Shown here: one piece after another, positions 34,791 through 46,550 of the stretch
How the letters are laid out: each line of letters opens with the position of its first letter
How positions within the stretch are numbered: the stretch's first letter is position 1
Made by a program: the position numbers and the translations under genes
DNA from: Panorpa germanica
Lineage: Eukaryota; Arthropoda; Insecta; Mecoptera; Panorpidae
DNA length: 64,000 nucleotides
Assembly: GCA_963678705.1 (NCBI GenBank)
Contig: OY783214.1
Location: forward strand, 9,858,001-9,922,000
Reading direction: 5' to 3'
Notes under the pieces: generated by a model
Database searches by the model: none
What the model was told of the DNA's origin: nothing
The model's input: only the letters and a program-made list of their open reading frames with translations

Positions 34791-36874
34791 TTATAAGGAT
34801 ATACTTTCGTTTTTTTTCTCTTGGCAGCAGTGAGAATTTTTACATATATTTAGATCAATATTGATGGCAATAAATAGTAAATAAATGATGGCAAATACAT
34901 TAAAAATAAAATAATAATATATAGATATTATACCATACATGTCATGTAAACCATTTTTCACTATAAAAACATCTTCAAAAATATATAAAATTCCATTTAA
35001 TATCCATAGATGTAAAAGTTTCAGTATTTCACAGGCCAGCGAACTAGAGGGGCTACTTTGGGGCACTTTGATTAAATATAAAACAGAGAAGACTTTCCTT
35101 CGTTAATGGAAGTGTCAAAGGTTATATCAGAACAAATGCATTCCCTTTGTAAAAGTTTTGTAAAGGAAGAAATGAAAGATCAGACGAAGAAAAATAATTT
35201 GGGGAAATAAAGTGTCCTTACAAATAAGACAGGATGAGGATGAGGATGAGGACAAGGACATTCTGATTCGAATACACAAGGACAAGAGACACGATCAAAA
35301 TGAAAGGGAAGTAACTTTTACGGAAATATATAAATGACGTTTAGAATAAAGTCAATTAATTAAAATGATCCTAGAATTCTATAGACTTGTGTTGTTATAT
35401 AAGAAAAAACGGTTTCTTTTCAATAAGCTCCTGTATAAATAAAAAGAACTTTTATGAGATTTCAATGATTGATATATAACTTAATATCTGTCTTAATATC
35501 TGAAAGAGAAGTTTTCATTCTATACTAAATACTAATACAAATCAATAGAAATACTACTTGTTAAATTATGCAATTTTCTTGTTAGTATTTATTACCTGAC
35601 AACATTATAACTTTAAATCATGACTGAAAATAATTTTGAAATAAAATAGAAAACTTTTGTCGCAGATGGTACGTGACATATTCTCTCTGGACAGTAGTCA
35701 GTTCTATTGATTGCCAAAGAATCAAAAGAAGAACCGGATATGATGAGATAAATGTTCCGTTTGGTTACTTTACTACAAAAACCTGTAAGGATCTGTAAAG
35801 AATTTTCTTTCTTTATTTTCTACTTGATATTACTTACTTTATATTTTATATATAACAAGTTATTTTAAACGATATACCTGGTTGAATAGCTAACAAATCG
35901 ATAGAGTAATATATATCTTTTTATTATTAACTAACAATATTTTTACTCTAAATGTATTTGCTACATATATGTTATATAAATAATACATTTTAATTATATG
36001 TACTGAGTGATTACTAGTAAATTATTTTGTTTTTGCCGTGGAAACTATAATCACCAGTTTTTGACAATAGTTTTTGCAACATAAATGTATGTTTTCTGAG
36101 ATCAATATAGTTTTATATGCAAAATGCGGAATGTTACATATTACATTATTATGGTAGTCAATTTATTTACCTTTAGATACATAATTTTAACGATTTCGGT
36201 TGTGGTTTATATCGGGAACATTTAATTTAAACAAAAATTAAAACTGTCTTATTATTTCCTACCTCAGGATTTAATTCAATATGTCAGCTTCCGCAGCATG
36301 ACTTTAATTCATAATTTCATTATGTGACAACGTTAAAAATATTAAATAGTAGAAAGAAAGTAAAACAACTTCACTCACAAGATGCATCACACAAGTTCTA
36401 TGGACGCGTCAGTTATAAAACAATTTTAAAAATAATTTTCATTCAGCTCCTCCATGTGTCTGCATTTTATAGTGTGCAGGATTTTTTTAATTACTAGCCG
36501 TCCCCTTTCTCCCTCTTGTTTAATCACATTGTTTTTGTTTGAAGACTGTTACATAGCGAACAAACACGACAAGTGGGAGAGAAGGAGAAACTGTGTAATC
36601 CTATGGAACTAGAACTGCAGCTAGAGGGTCTTTGAATATCAGAGGGAGGCGCAAAATATCAAACTAGATTCATCCATTGTTACTATATCACGATAAATTT
36701 TGTCCATATTGTTTACGTGAAATCGAGAAGCACCAACAATTTGATGCCTTGGAGGACAATTGTAATAACTACAAAGGTATCGATTTTACGGTATTATCTA
36801 AACTGATTATTAATTTTACATTATTAAAAAATCGTATCTGTATAATAATGTATTTGTCATATTATCTAATAATA
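34791..36874. other. No gene recognised; one weak exon-like frame
   Basis: Mostly AT-rich. A GATGAG short tandem lies at 35229-35250. A frame at about 36667-36776 reads CPYCLREIEKHQQFDALED and is followed by AAAG|GTATCG, which could be a splice donor; acceptor support is poor. Not called as a gene. Confidence 0.35.
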
Positions 36875-37104
36875 TACGGTCTTTCAACAATAGGTGTCAT
36901 TTTAAACTTTGCACCATTATTTAACCGTCATTGCGGTGACGTTTGGCAGATACAGTGTTCTATTACTATTGCTTAGAATTTGTACTTTAATTTAAAATAA
37001 AAATATCACAACTTTTCACGAAAATATTGCGTTTTTATGTTGATATAAAATAAAACCTCTTGTTGAAAAACTCTTAAAATGACAACCCTTGTTGAGAGAC
37101 CCTA
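36875..37104 (-). mobile_element. TA-flanked MITE, family M1 copy 3 (inverted body)
   Basis: Bounded by TA (36873-36874, 37105-37106), with ends TACGGTCTTTCAACAAT and, from the right, TAGGGTCTCTCAACAAG. The inner body is the reverse complement of copies 1 and 2 (GGTGACGTTTGGCAGATACA, CGAAAATATTGCG). Near the right end the terminal CTTGTTGA.A.ACTC / CTTGTTGAGAGACCC motif occurs twice, so the end appears duplicated. 230 bp. Confidence 0.72.
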
Positions 37105-37329
37105 TATTTCGGCATCTATGTAAAAATAATTGAGATCACCCATTCTGTTATATTAATTTCAAATTTGATATTATCATTAGGTTGATAGTACGTAAATTTT
37201 AAATTAAAAAAAAAAATTATGTCGAGCCTATCTGTGTGTAGATGCAAATGATGTCCAGTAAATTAAGAGATAAATATGCCAATGTGTGTTTTTTTATAAT
37301 ATCTTTTAAAATCTAATTAATTTTTTTAA

Positions 37330-38165
37330 TTAATGTGTTATGTTTGAGGTGGTAAACATTTTATGTCTTTCTGACCTTAAAAAAGAATCAAATTTGTCTT
37401 CCCCGTGAAGTGCTTCATATATGGCTGCATATGTCAGCCATATTTTAGCAAAGTGCACGGGGTCACATTTGCTTGTCGGTACCATTTCAAGGATATTTAT
37501 AGCGGTGGTGATACTCTTCGGTAGTTGTAACCTCAGGCGCAAATTATTAATTGTCTTTTCCCAAATTACGGATGATCGAGCGTATCCACATTTGAGCATT
37601 TCTCACATAAATTATTATCCGCTATATTATGTCTTGATCTTTTATCTCCTGTAGTATAAACTTCGTTGGTGAAGCGATATAAAGAAAATGATGTATATTT
37701 TTCCATATTTGAGAGTGGTTTCTAGCAGGAAATTCTTCAACAATATAGGGACTTATTTGCAATGCTGATAATACCTCTTAGTAAATAGCAGATGATTTCT
37801 TAATAAAGTTATCATCTGCCCGGTCATTTAAGTTAATTCCTTGTAAAGTATTTCTTAATTCCTTTGAAATGTTGAAGTCGTTCATATGATTTATGAGGTT
37901 CTCAAAACAAATTGCTGTTCAATTTTGTTAAATCGCCCTGAAATGCTTTTTAATAAATTTTTCTTTAATAATGCTTTAGCTTTTAATTTACTACAAATCA
38001 AACCTAAGCCTCCGTCATCTTTTGGTTAGTATAGTTGGTCCCTCTTGACTCTATAGATGTGTCCATACCATAAAAATTTACCAATATGGACTTCCAATTG
38101 TTGACTAAATGTGTTAGTAACTTGATTTGTTAAAAAAGGGCATACGTATTTCACAACATATAACT
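37330..38165 (-). pseudogene. Decayed LINE polymerase, C-terminal half
   Basis: Minus-strand fragments in the correct order: IGKFLWYGHIYRVKRDQLY, a stop, then PKDDGGLGLICSKLKAKALL (about 38090-37960), a post-reverse-transcriptase motif (F.W.G...RV.R..L..PK..GGLGL) found in several LINE clades; then NHSQIWKNIHHFLY, NLCEKCSNVDTLDH (about 37620-37570, a knuckle), and the open 89-residue frame VIWEKTINNLRLRLQL... to 37330. Several stops and frameshifts. The clade is not resolved, but it differs from the jockey and LINE-A families here. The 77-codon plus-strand frame is its shadow. Confidence 0.6.
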
Positions 38166-39146
38166 TTAAAATAATTAAAATAAAACATTAATTAAAATTG
38201 TAGTAGTATCTCTTAATATTTGTATTGTACTGGGTACCACTATGGCAGCAATATGCAGATTTTTCTAGAGTTACAACTAAGATTTAAATCTTATCTATTG
38301 CAGTATACCTATATCGTATTCTTTTCATGCACAAACTGCTCGGGTAAACGTATGCACATAATTCAACCACTGATCCCAACACATATCTTATTAAGCTGAG
38401 CATCCAAATCTTTTACTTGTTCTTATTATATTGTTAGATAGCGTAATAGATGTCGTTACTTATGATCACACAGTTGCCTCCACGTTTACCAACCCAACAA
38501 TATACGAGTATGGATATTCTTCTATGTAACATTATTTTGTATGCTTTAGACGTACATATCTCATAACATAATTTGAATTTATATGTTAATATTACTTGCA
38601 GATGCTTGCCAAATAAGGTTATATAATTTTAAAATATATGCCATTTATAAAAAAATACTGACTATAAACTCCCTCCTTCCCCATTCTCCTCCCTATTTTC
38701 TTTTGCGAGGTTTATGGTGCATAGTGGATAAGATAACAGTAAGAGTGCTTGTGCGTTTCTTTTAAATCATTTACAGTTTGATTTACTTTCTCTTCTTTCT
38801 CTTGTGTTGCGACGGTTTTAACTAGTTAGATCATATTCGCCTAGCGATGTTATTTTATAACAAACCTTATTGATTTTTATTGCATGTAAATCCGGGGTCT
38901 GTTGATGAATTTATCTCAAAATATCATATTACATTTTATACGAGTACAGTGTATATTTGTGCAATTGCATACATGTATGTTTACTTCAGGTTTTATTCTA
39001 TCTCTGTGTATAACAAATAGGAGAATAAATATAGTGGAAGATTGCTCATCAACGACTAAACTATTTGCAAAACTTCCTTCTTTTTGTAATGCTTTTCATA
39101 TTATATTTTAGCCAATGTAAATTTGTCATCGATATCTATATAATAC
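38166..39146. other. No gene recognised
   Basis: AT-rich. Short plus frames at 38583 and 38902 lack motifs. Confidence 0.4.
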
Positions 39147-39667
39147 CTTAGAGCATATACATATGGAGTGTGCATAGCCTATGTTTCCTATAGATTAAAA
39201 GTGTGGCCTAAATGTGTGCGTGAGAGAAAGGTATATGTGCCTATTTGTTCTCTATGCGCATGCGTCGAAAGTGACAGCTGTCTAGATATAATAAATATTA
39301 ATATTCTATTAATAAATAAATAAATAAATATTAAATATGTAAAGAAATATGTATATGAAATTATATTTCTTTAGATGATACAAAGCTCGACTGTCGGTAA
39401 AACAGGGACCGTTCAGAGAAAACAGTTGATATTTAGAGTGGACAGATCTCACGTTTTTAGTTATATTTATATTTATATATAGTTTATTTATAATTATACA
39501 TATCTACATTATTCTACATCAATATAATGTCATATTTAACAACTGTCACGTATTATATCTAGACAGCTCTGACTTGACAACTATCACTTTGGACGCATGC
39601 GCATAGAGAACAAATAGGAACGTACACACTTTCAGGTCCAGCATTCTCTTTCCATATATGCTCTAAG
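39147..39667. mobile_element. hAT-like MITE with perfect 8-bp target duplication
   Basis: TATAATAC stands on both sides (39139-39146 and 39668-39675). The ends are CTTAGAGCATATA and its inverse TATATGCTCTAAG. The inverted arms extend about 130-150 bp with indels, sharing CCTATTTGTTCTCTATGCGC and ATGCGTC.AAAGTGA, then CTGTCTAGATATAATA. The interior is AT-rich with no open frame. An 8-bp duplication is the hAT hallmark; P and Merlin elements also make 8-9 bp, so the superfamily is inferred. Confidence 0.82.
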
Positions 39668-42600
39668 TATAATACAGTATGTAATTCACCTTATAAAACA
39701 AAATCATTACATCTTTTGTTTACATCTTACAAAGAAAAGTGATCATTTTTCTATTTGCTTTAAAAATAAAACAAACTTTATTTTACTTTTATCCTTGGAA
39801 AATGATCATTTCCATTTACGAAAAGCTCTTTTTTATTACGTTTGTAGAAAGTAATATTCAACTTGAAGATACAGTGTACTAGGTTCTGTGTATACACAAC
39901 AGAAATATTTACGCAAATGACGTAATATATTTAAAATATTTATATTACGTTAAGAAAGAGAATTTTGTTGTGGCAATAAAAAATACCTAACGAGTAAAAG
40001 AGAAAGGTATACTAATACATACATTTATAAAGAAAACTTATTTCACCGGAGTAACAAAAGTCTTTGCCTGAAAGTTTTGCGATCTTTCTTTTTTTTTATG
40101 TCGTAGAATTTGGAATTTAGATTTTTAGGATTATATAAGAGCGGTGCTTGGCCACGTAGACAGAATTTTAAACAGAATTCTATTCTTAAAATAAAAAAAA
40201 AAATTCTGACACACATCAATAATGAAATAAGCTACAATTTCTTTTTACGATCATAATCGTAGAAAGTTTTCATATGTATGAGTTGGATGGATATTGGTTG
40301 TATAAGTAAGATGTCTTATGTGGAATAAAGAAAGCCAAATCATGCTTCGAGTGGTGTCTTGTAGGTGTATGTAGGGTAACGCACGCAACGGATGGCGGTG
40401 ATGACATTTAAATATATTCATTTGCTTCTGCGGAACTCAAACAACTCAATAATATATTAAATAACACTCGTGCATTCAAGATTCTGTTGAAGATATGTCT
40501 TGTTATATTATTGTCAGTCATACGCAAAGAGAGAGGAAAGGGGTTTACAAAGTGTGATAAGGGGATCATCTAATACAATATTCGATTAAAAACTAAACAA
40601 AATAAAACGAAAAAATTACTTGTTTGTCGCTAAACATATTTTTTGATAACCTGTTTAACACAGACGGTGTATTTTAACATATTTCTTTCTATTTTTATTT
40701 TATTTAACAATTTATAATGTTATATTATCCATTTCTTATATTTTCGACGTTTTAAATTAAAAGCTTATTGATATCAACGCTGACACTGTATCGCTTCAAC
40801 TACTTGTAGGTTGTCCTGTGTATTTATCTTCGTTTTCGACGTCGATGGCACCAAACATTTCATCAACGAATGCTCGAACGCATGCTTTATTAATAAGTCT
40901 ACCTAACGCCGTTCAACAATTTGTAACAAAACATGAAAACGTAGTTTAATTAAAGAAGATTTCTCCTCAAATCAAACTGCAGAAAACAATGCTTTATACT
41001 TTCTAAAAAACAATAAATACAGAAATAAATGTATCGTAAAGGTAAGAAAACAATTGAAAGGAACAAATTGTCTTGGTAACAAATTTCCTCAACCGGATCT
41101 TATTAAACACCCTATACGAGTGAAATAGATAGCTTTTTTTATAACAAAAAACTTAAGTTTCAGAATTTTTAGCAACCGAATGAAAACAAAATAAACAATG
41201 ACTCTTGAAAACAAACAAAACTTTTGATCAAACTTTAAAGTCAATTCTTATGTATTTTTTATGAAGATTATTTAAATAAATTCTTAAAGTTTTTGTAAAG
41301 TTTGTTCAATATAATTTTAATATGTAAATATTTTATTATATTTGCTGTTAATTTTGAAGTTCATATGATTTTTTTCTTATTGAATTACTGCGATGAACAG
41401 CTATAGATAGATAATTATATCTCGCGTGAATTGTAATATAATAATCACAGATTTGTTTAGTTTATATTTTATGTTGATTGATAATTTGATAAGGTAAGGT
41501 TTTCTTGAGCAGTTTGTAATAAATTTATTTCATTCCTGAATATCGAGATAATCGAGTTAATAGATAATTAGATCATAAAGACAGGCGCATAAGATATGTT
41601 TATGCAGTGATTCTGTCACTGAAACCTTGAAACTCAAGAGTTCAAAGAACTAAATACACTATGTAGGTGTATTACAATTACTAAAGCTAATTAAAATTGA
41701 TTTACGGAGATGTGAGCTTAAGACAGCCAGTATTAAATATTAAAAGTATAAAGAAAGCTTATTCTGGTCGTCCAATAAGATAAAAAACTCCAGTAGAAGA
41801 CGACCCAATTCGAAAAAAACACGAATGTGCTGTTCATTATTTGAACTAACAATACAACTAAGTATCGAACCCAACAGGATGTAGGACATAGGTCCTACAG
41901 GATATAGGATACGTACAAGTATATACTGGCTGAATTAAAGTAGAGTCATTAAACTTTCTCGCAAAACTTTAAGCTTTGCGTCTGGTGTACCATACTTTGT
42001 ACGCCGTGCCGCCCTGCCACCCTGCCTGTACGGTAACGTTGTTGGTACAGTAAACTCTTTCGACATTGATTTATCGAAAATTCAATTTTATTTTCTGTAA
42101 TCTCAGATGCCAGCAAAGATTTAAGATTGTATCGTCGCTTCTGAACTGTTACCGCAAGTACCGCGTCTATATTTATATCTCAGATATAATAAACTAGTAG
42201 ATTTAATTGTATATCTGCTAAAATTACAATTATACAAATCAGAGAGAGAGAGAGATATATATGCGAGTACATATAGTTCGTTTTATTTTCGATTTTCAAA
42301 TTTTTTTCACTCTGATTTTAGTAAAGCTTCGATATTTTAAAATATTTTACAAAATACATTTAAATAATATTCCTATATACTTTTTCATACATGATTTAAC
42401 AAATGTTTATCAATTCCATTTTGATATTTTGTATATCAAATAAAAATATATATAGTAATATTGGAGGAAGTTAGTGCAATTCAAATATGCTTATGCCGAA
42501 CATACAGGAAATGGAATATTTAAAAAGGTGGGGGACGAGACAGTGGGCGACAGTATTAATGCTTCTTGTTGACTGCTGCATCTTTGGGATCGATCTCTAG

Positions 42601-42689
42601 ACCATCATTATCTTTTCTTATGTACGAGTAAATACATAATCAATTCAACTTATCAGAAAACGGTGTAATTCACATATATGATACCACAA
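39668..42689. other. No gene recognised in 3 kb
   Basis: AT-rich. Small items: a perfect hairpin TGTAGGACATAGGTCCTACA at 41880-41899, and a (GA)n(TA)n run at 42243-42260. A 60-codon frame at 42261 is chance. Confidence 0.4.
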
Positions 42690-42765
42690 AAACCGTCAAA
42701 ATAGTAAGACTGCTTCGTGATAGAACTCAGCATCCGAAATAGGTGTTAAATAAATTGATTAAGAA
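42690..42765 (+). repeat. LINE-like 3' tail block, copy 1
   Basis: TGATAGAACTCAGCATCCGA, AATAGGTGTTAAATAAATTG. The block GAACTCAGCAT...AAATAG.CC.ACGTTAAATAAATT recurs near 44.95 and 46.5 kb and inverted at 25.9 kb. It resembles the 3' end of a non-LTR retrotransposon that inserts with an AAATAAATT-type tail. No protein part is visible. Confidence 0.5.
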
Positions 42766-44439
42766 AATAGCAATAATTAAATTAGAGGCGTTTTGATTAC
42801 ACCCAATATACAATTAAGTATATGAGAGTGAAATTAATAGAGATAGTGAAGTTAGGGAGGTACAGGACGTACCGTCAATGCAAAAAGTTTATCTCTCAGT
42901 AATACGAAATGCAAAATACGAAGTGCATGAGGGACGAGCAAATATTGGGACCGTACCTTTGAAAATGAATTTTTCAATTCCCTATTAAATGCAAAAAGTG
43001 CTTGTTAAAATGATTTTTTATCCATATAATAGATTAATAAATTAAAAATTACCTATAATTAATATCAAATTTATATTAATTCAATTTAAATACAAATTAA
43101 ATATTTTGAAAAAGGAATAGTAAATTTTGCAACGCTGCAAATTTACGTGTGTTGACGCATGCGTAACATTTATTCCGATTTTAAATTTAAAACCTACATT
43201 TACTGTTTTTTAAAGGTTTTATTTAAATATTTTCGTATATAGGTATCCTTTTGATAATTTTCTTTTTGCAATAGTTACAGAAAAGATTATCTTACATACA
43301 CCTAGTTTTTGAAAGACGTGTCACCATTTTTTTGTAGTTAAAAGTTATATTATGTGGTGAAATTGAGCTAAAAATTATGATTTGTATGGAAAATGACTAT
43401 TTTTAATCATGTATAAAAATAAAACTATGAACCTTAGGTCTCTAAAATTTTGAGACAGCATGCATTTTAACTATTTGTATCGACCCTCCAAATTTCACAA
43501 CGTTTTCATAATTTACGTTAACGTCCTGTACCTCATAAACAGTGCTTTTTTATTGTATCATCGATTTATACGATACAAAATATTTTGAATTATATATCGG
43601 ACATTAAATATAATTTCAAACTAAATCGGTACTATGAATAAACCTGAATATTCACATAAATACCACATTTCGAACAATAGGGTACTTGCATTTATTGCAA
43701 TTTGTGTTTTCGGATACCTACAATAAACTTATCGTTGAGTGATTTTCATGTAATTTATTTATAAGTATTACATAAATTTGAATAAGTGCGGTTCGCTACT
43801 GTACATTCCTAACAAAGCTTCTAATATCAGAATCCGTCTGCTAATACAACAAAATAGAATCGTATTCACTCATACTGTGAACCCGTATTTCACGCTATGC
43901 TTATTATGAATCAAACATTACATAAATATAGAGTTACAGACAGGATTGTGCTGTTTCCTGCACCTTCAATTGTCTTCAGTCTCTATACTTTTCAGCCCCA
44001 CACTCAAATGTAAGTTAACAACGAAGTGTTTATTACATTTGACAGTTGTGCTCCCTTAGAGTGCAGTCTACTTTATTGGATTTGCATATAAACTTTTAAT
44101 CAGATTTGTAAGAAGTGTATAGAAACTCCAATATTATTCTGATGAGAAATTTATACAAGAAAATGAATTCAATAATGCAGAATAATAAATTGTAATTTAT
44201 TTGTACGTTTGAAACATGAATATTCATATAAAATAAGTAGATGTTATTGTTTGTTATTTTCAATATGTATTTCTCTTGTTGCTTTCAATCAAAGAAGTAT
44301 ATTTAATTAAGAAAGAATAGTTTTATATGCACCTTTCAATTTTATATTATAATTCTATTCCAATATAAAATAATATTGGAGTACATAATTCTACTTCGAA
44401 GTAATAACAGAGTCTACAAATTATGTCACACAATTTTCC
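42766..44439. other. No gene recognised
   Basis: AT-rich. One small inverted repeat TTGTATC...GATACAA near 43553-43578. Nothing else. Confidence 0.4.
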
Positions 44440-44700
44440 TGTTATTCTGAATACCCCCCTCTCCCCACTTTCCGTTCTTGTCACATTTTGTGGATCTTTT
44501 GTCATAAAATTTTTTTAATTACTATACATTTCAATGAATATATTGCTATTATATTGCTCCTCACGGAAATTTATACTTTTTAAACTCTATTTTTAATATA
44601 TTTTATACTGCATGTGACATCACAACACTTTTGTACCCTCTCCCCTTGTGGTGTGACGTAATTTACGGATGGGCCCTAAGATCCCATAGCCACTAAGCCT
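44440..44700. repeat. Pyrimidine-rich dispersed-repeat-like segment
   Basis: Reads ATACCCCCCTCTCCCCACTT, CTTGTCACATTTTGTGG, then TGTGACATCACAACACTTTT, GTACCCTCTCCCCTTGTGG and GTGACGTAATTTACGGATGG. Alternating CCCTCTCCCC and TGTGACGTAA blocks give an internally repetitive look that I associate with dispersed arthropod repeats; I cannot name the family and see no second copy. Confidence 0.4.
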
Positions 44701-44807
44701 ACGCTTTTAAGCAAAACTGAAATTTTGGGAATAAGTTGTGTAGTTTATAGCTAAGAATATATGCATAATTGCTAGTTTGAAAGAGAGGCTCTAAAACCTC
44801 ATATATT

Positions 44808-44811
<4 letters not shown>

Positions 44812-44850
<39 letters not shown>
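44812..44850. repeat. (TA)n microsatellite
   Basis: About 39 bp of AT dinucleotides. Confidence 0.95.
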
Positions 44851-44852
<2 letters not shown>

Positions 44853-44929
44853 ATGTATATAAACACCATTTACAGTTGTCGGATCCTTTTTTTAAGACCT
44901 CAATATAATAAACTCTGCCAACATAGTAG

Positions 44930-44990
44930 AAGGTTCTCGCTAATAGAACTCAGCATTGAAAATAGACCAACGTTAAATAAATTTAATAAA
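44930..44990 (+). repeat. LINE-like 3' tail block, copy 2
   Basis: AATAGAACTCAGCATTGAAA and AATAGACCAACGTTAAATAA, then AATTTAATAAAAAG. Same block as at 42690 and 46490. Confidence 0.5.
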
Positions 44991-45309
44991 AAGAAAATGA
45001 ACTATATTTATTTTTCCAAAATCTACAAAACTTTTATCCCTACTTTAATATTGTCTTCTTAGAATCTTCTTAAGGGTATATAGAGCTTACGCTATGAAAA
45101 GTTGCTGCTCCATTTCTGGCGCTATAAGTAGTTTTAAGTATATTTAATAAATCCATAAATTTAAAATATTTGCATGTTCCAGCGCCGCGTAATCTATCAT
45201 ACGTGTGTACAACGTCAGAGCAGAATATATGACGTCCTAATTTAGTATGCATACATTTTTCGTTATCCTTAAAGCTCATACAAATTTACTTGTTTTCTGC
45301 TTTTTTTAT

Positions 45310-45545
45310 CGGCTAAGCAGACTTACAATGTATACTCGCGGTGCATGGTAACCCGACGACCCCACCAATCACTGTAATGAAAGCTATTCGATATACGGTC
45401 TCTGTGTCCACCGTACGTTAGAGTAGCACCGGATATAGACTGGATGGGGTCTCGGAACCAAGATCCTGGGTCAGAGCTTCAAGGAGGAGTGGGGTGACGG
45501 AAGGGGGGTGTACTGGTGCTTCCGTACACTAGGGATGATTAGTTT
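45310..45545. other. GC-rich patch of unknown nature
   Basis: About 230 bp with much higher GC than its surroundings (for example CCCGACGACCCCACCAATC, GATGGGGTCTCGGAACCAAG, GGAGGAGTGGGGTGACGG). The frames I read through it contain stops, so it is not obviously an exon. It could be a transposon or RNA-derived insert or a regulatory element. Confidence 0.4.
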
Positions 45546-46489
45546 TGTTCACTCATGTACATAACTAGATGTTAAAACTTTTTAAAGCTACTTTAAATCT
45601 CTCGCACGACTTCAGTTTTAAATTAAGCTCTGGTCATATGGATAAACGTTCTATTGCACTAGCAGGTCTGTAGGATTAGACCACTACAAATTGTTATTTA
45701 AAGAAATGTGATTAGACTTCTAGAGTATTCGTGCATTATGTTTTAAATTAGAGAACGAATTTAAATGAGGCGAAATGATGAAATTAGATACCGATTTTTC
45801 AGTAGTCAATTAACTGTCGTTTATTATTAACCTTAGTTGATACTTTTGTTTTTAAGCTTTGATATTTGTGTATAAAATAACTGTTACGTAAATAAGTAAA
45901 GTACCTGAGCTACATTTTACGTGGTCAGGCTTAGTATAAATTGTGAATAAGCAATGGTTATTTTCAAATGTGATGTTTTAACTAAAGTTTTAAGTAAATC
46001 CTCTTCTTGACACTAATTATTATTAACTAATATTAATTATTATTTTATAACTTTTGTATTTTCATCAATAAAAACTTATTTTGTGCCGAATAATCACATG
46101 CCTGAATCCGTAAAATATTCCCCACTTTCAGGTGCACAAATCATTCAACTTTTTGGAGCCCTCGCCAAAGACACTACATTCTTTCGAAAGCTTATAGTCT
46201 AAGGTAAAAAAGCTTACAACCGTTTTTCCTAACATTTGTTTGTTATGAAGTTATGAATTTTTTAACAATATTCCGTTTTTTCCGCGTTTTTCACTATTTG
46301 TGAATTTTTATTAACAACGGTTTTAAACTTTGGGCTTTGGCAACTTCTGGACCATGTAGTAGACACTTTAAGAAGTAATCCAGAATTCTTTCAGACTTTT
46401 TGAAAGTTTAGAAAATTGTTCCCTCAAATACCCAGTGTACACACCATGACTCGAAAAATATAGTGTTCATACGGAGGATTAACAAGTTA
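45546..46489. other. No gene recognised
   Basis: AT-rich; two loosely similar passages near 46145-46205 and 46325-46430 share GACACT and TTCTTTC/TTTCAGAC words. No coding signal. Confidence 0.35.
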
Positions 46490-46550
46490 TCAGTCATAAG
46501 ACCTAGCTTTGGAAATAGGCCGACGTTAAATAAATTAAATTAAAAAAAAA
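46490..46550 (+). repeat. LINE-like 3' tail block, copy 3
   Basis: GGAAATAGGCCGACGTTAAA then TAAATTAAATT and an A-run. Best-preserved version of the tail block; followed by nine A. Confidence 0.55.

Noticed and set aside
37330-37654. Plus-strand frame overlapping the LINE remnant at 37.3 kb
   Set aside because: The minus strand carries ordered polymerase motifs, so the plus frame is the shadow.
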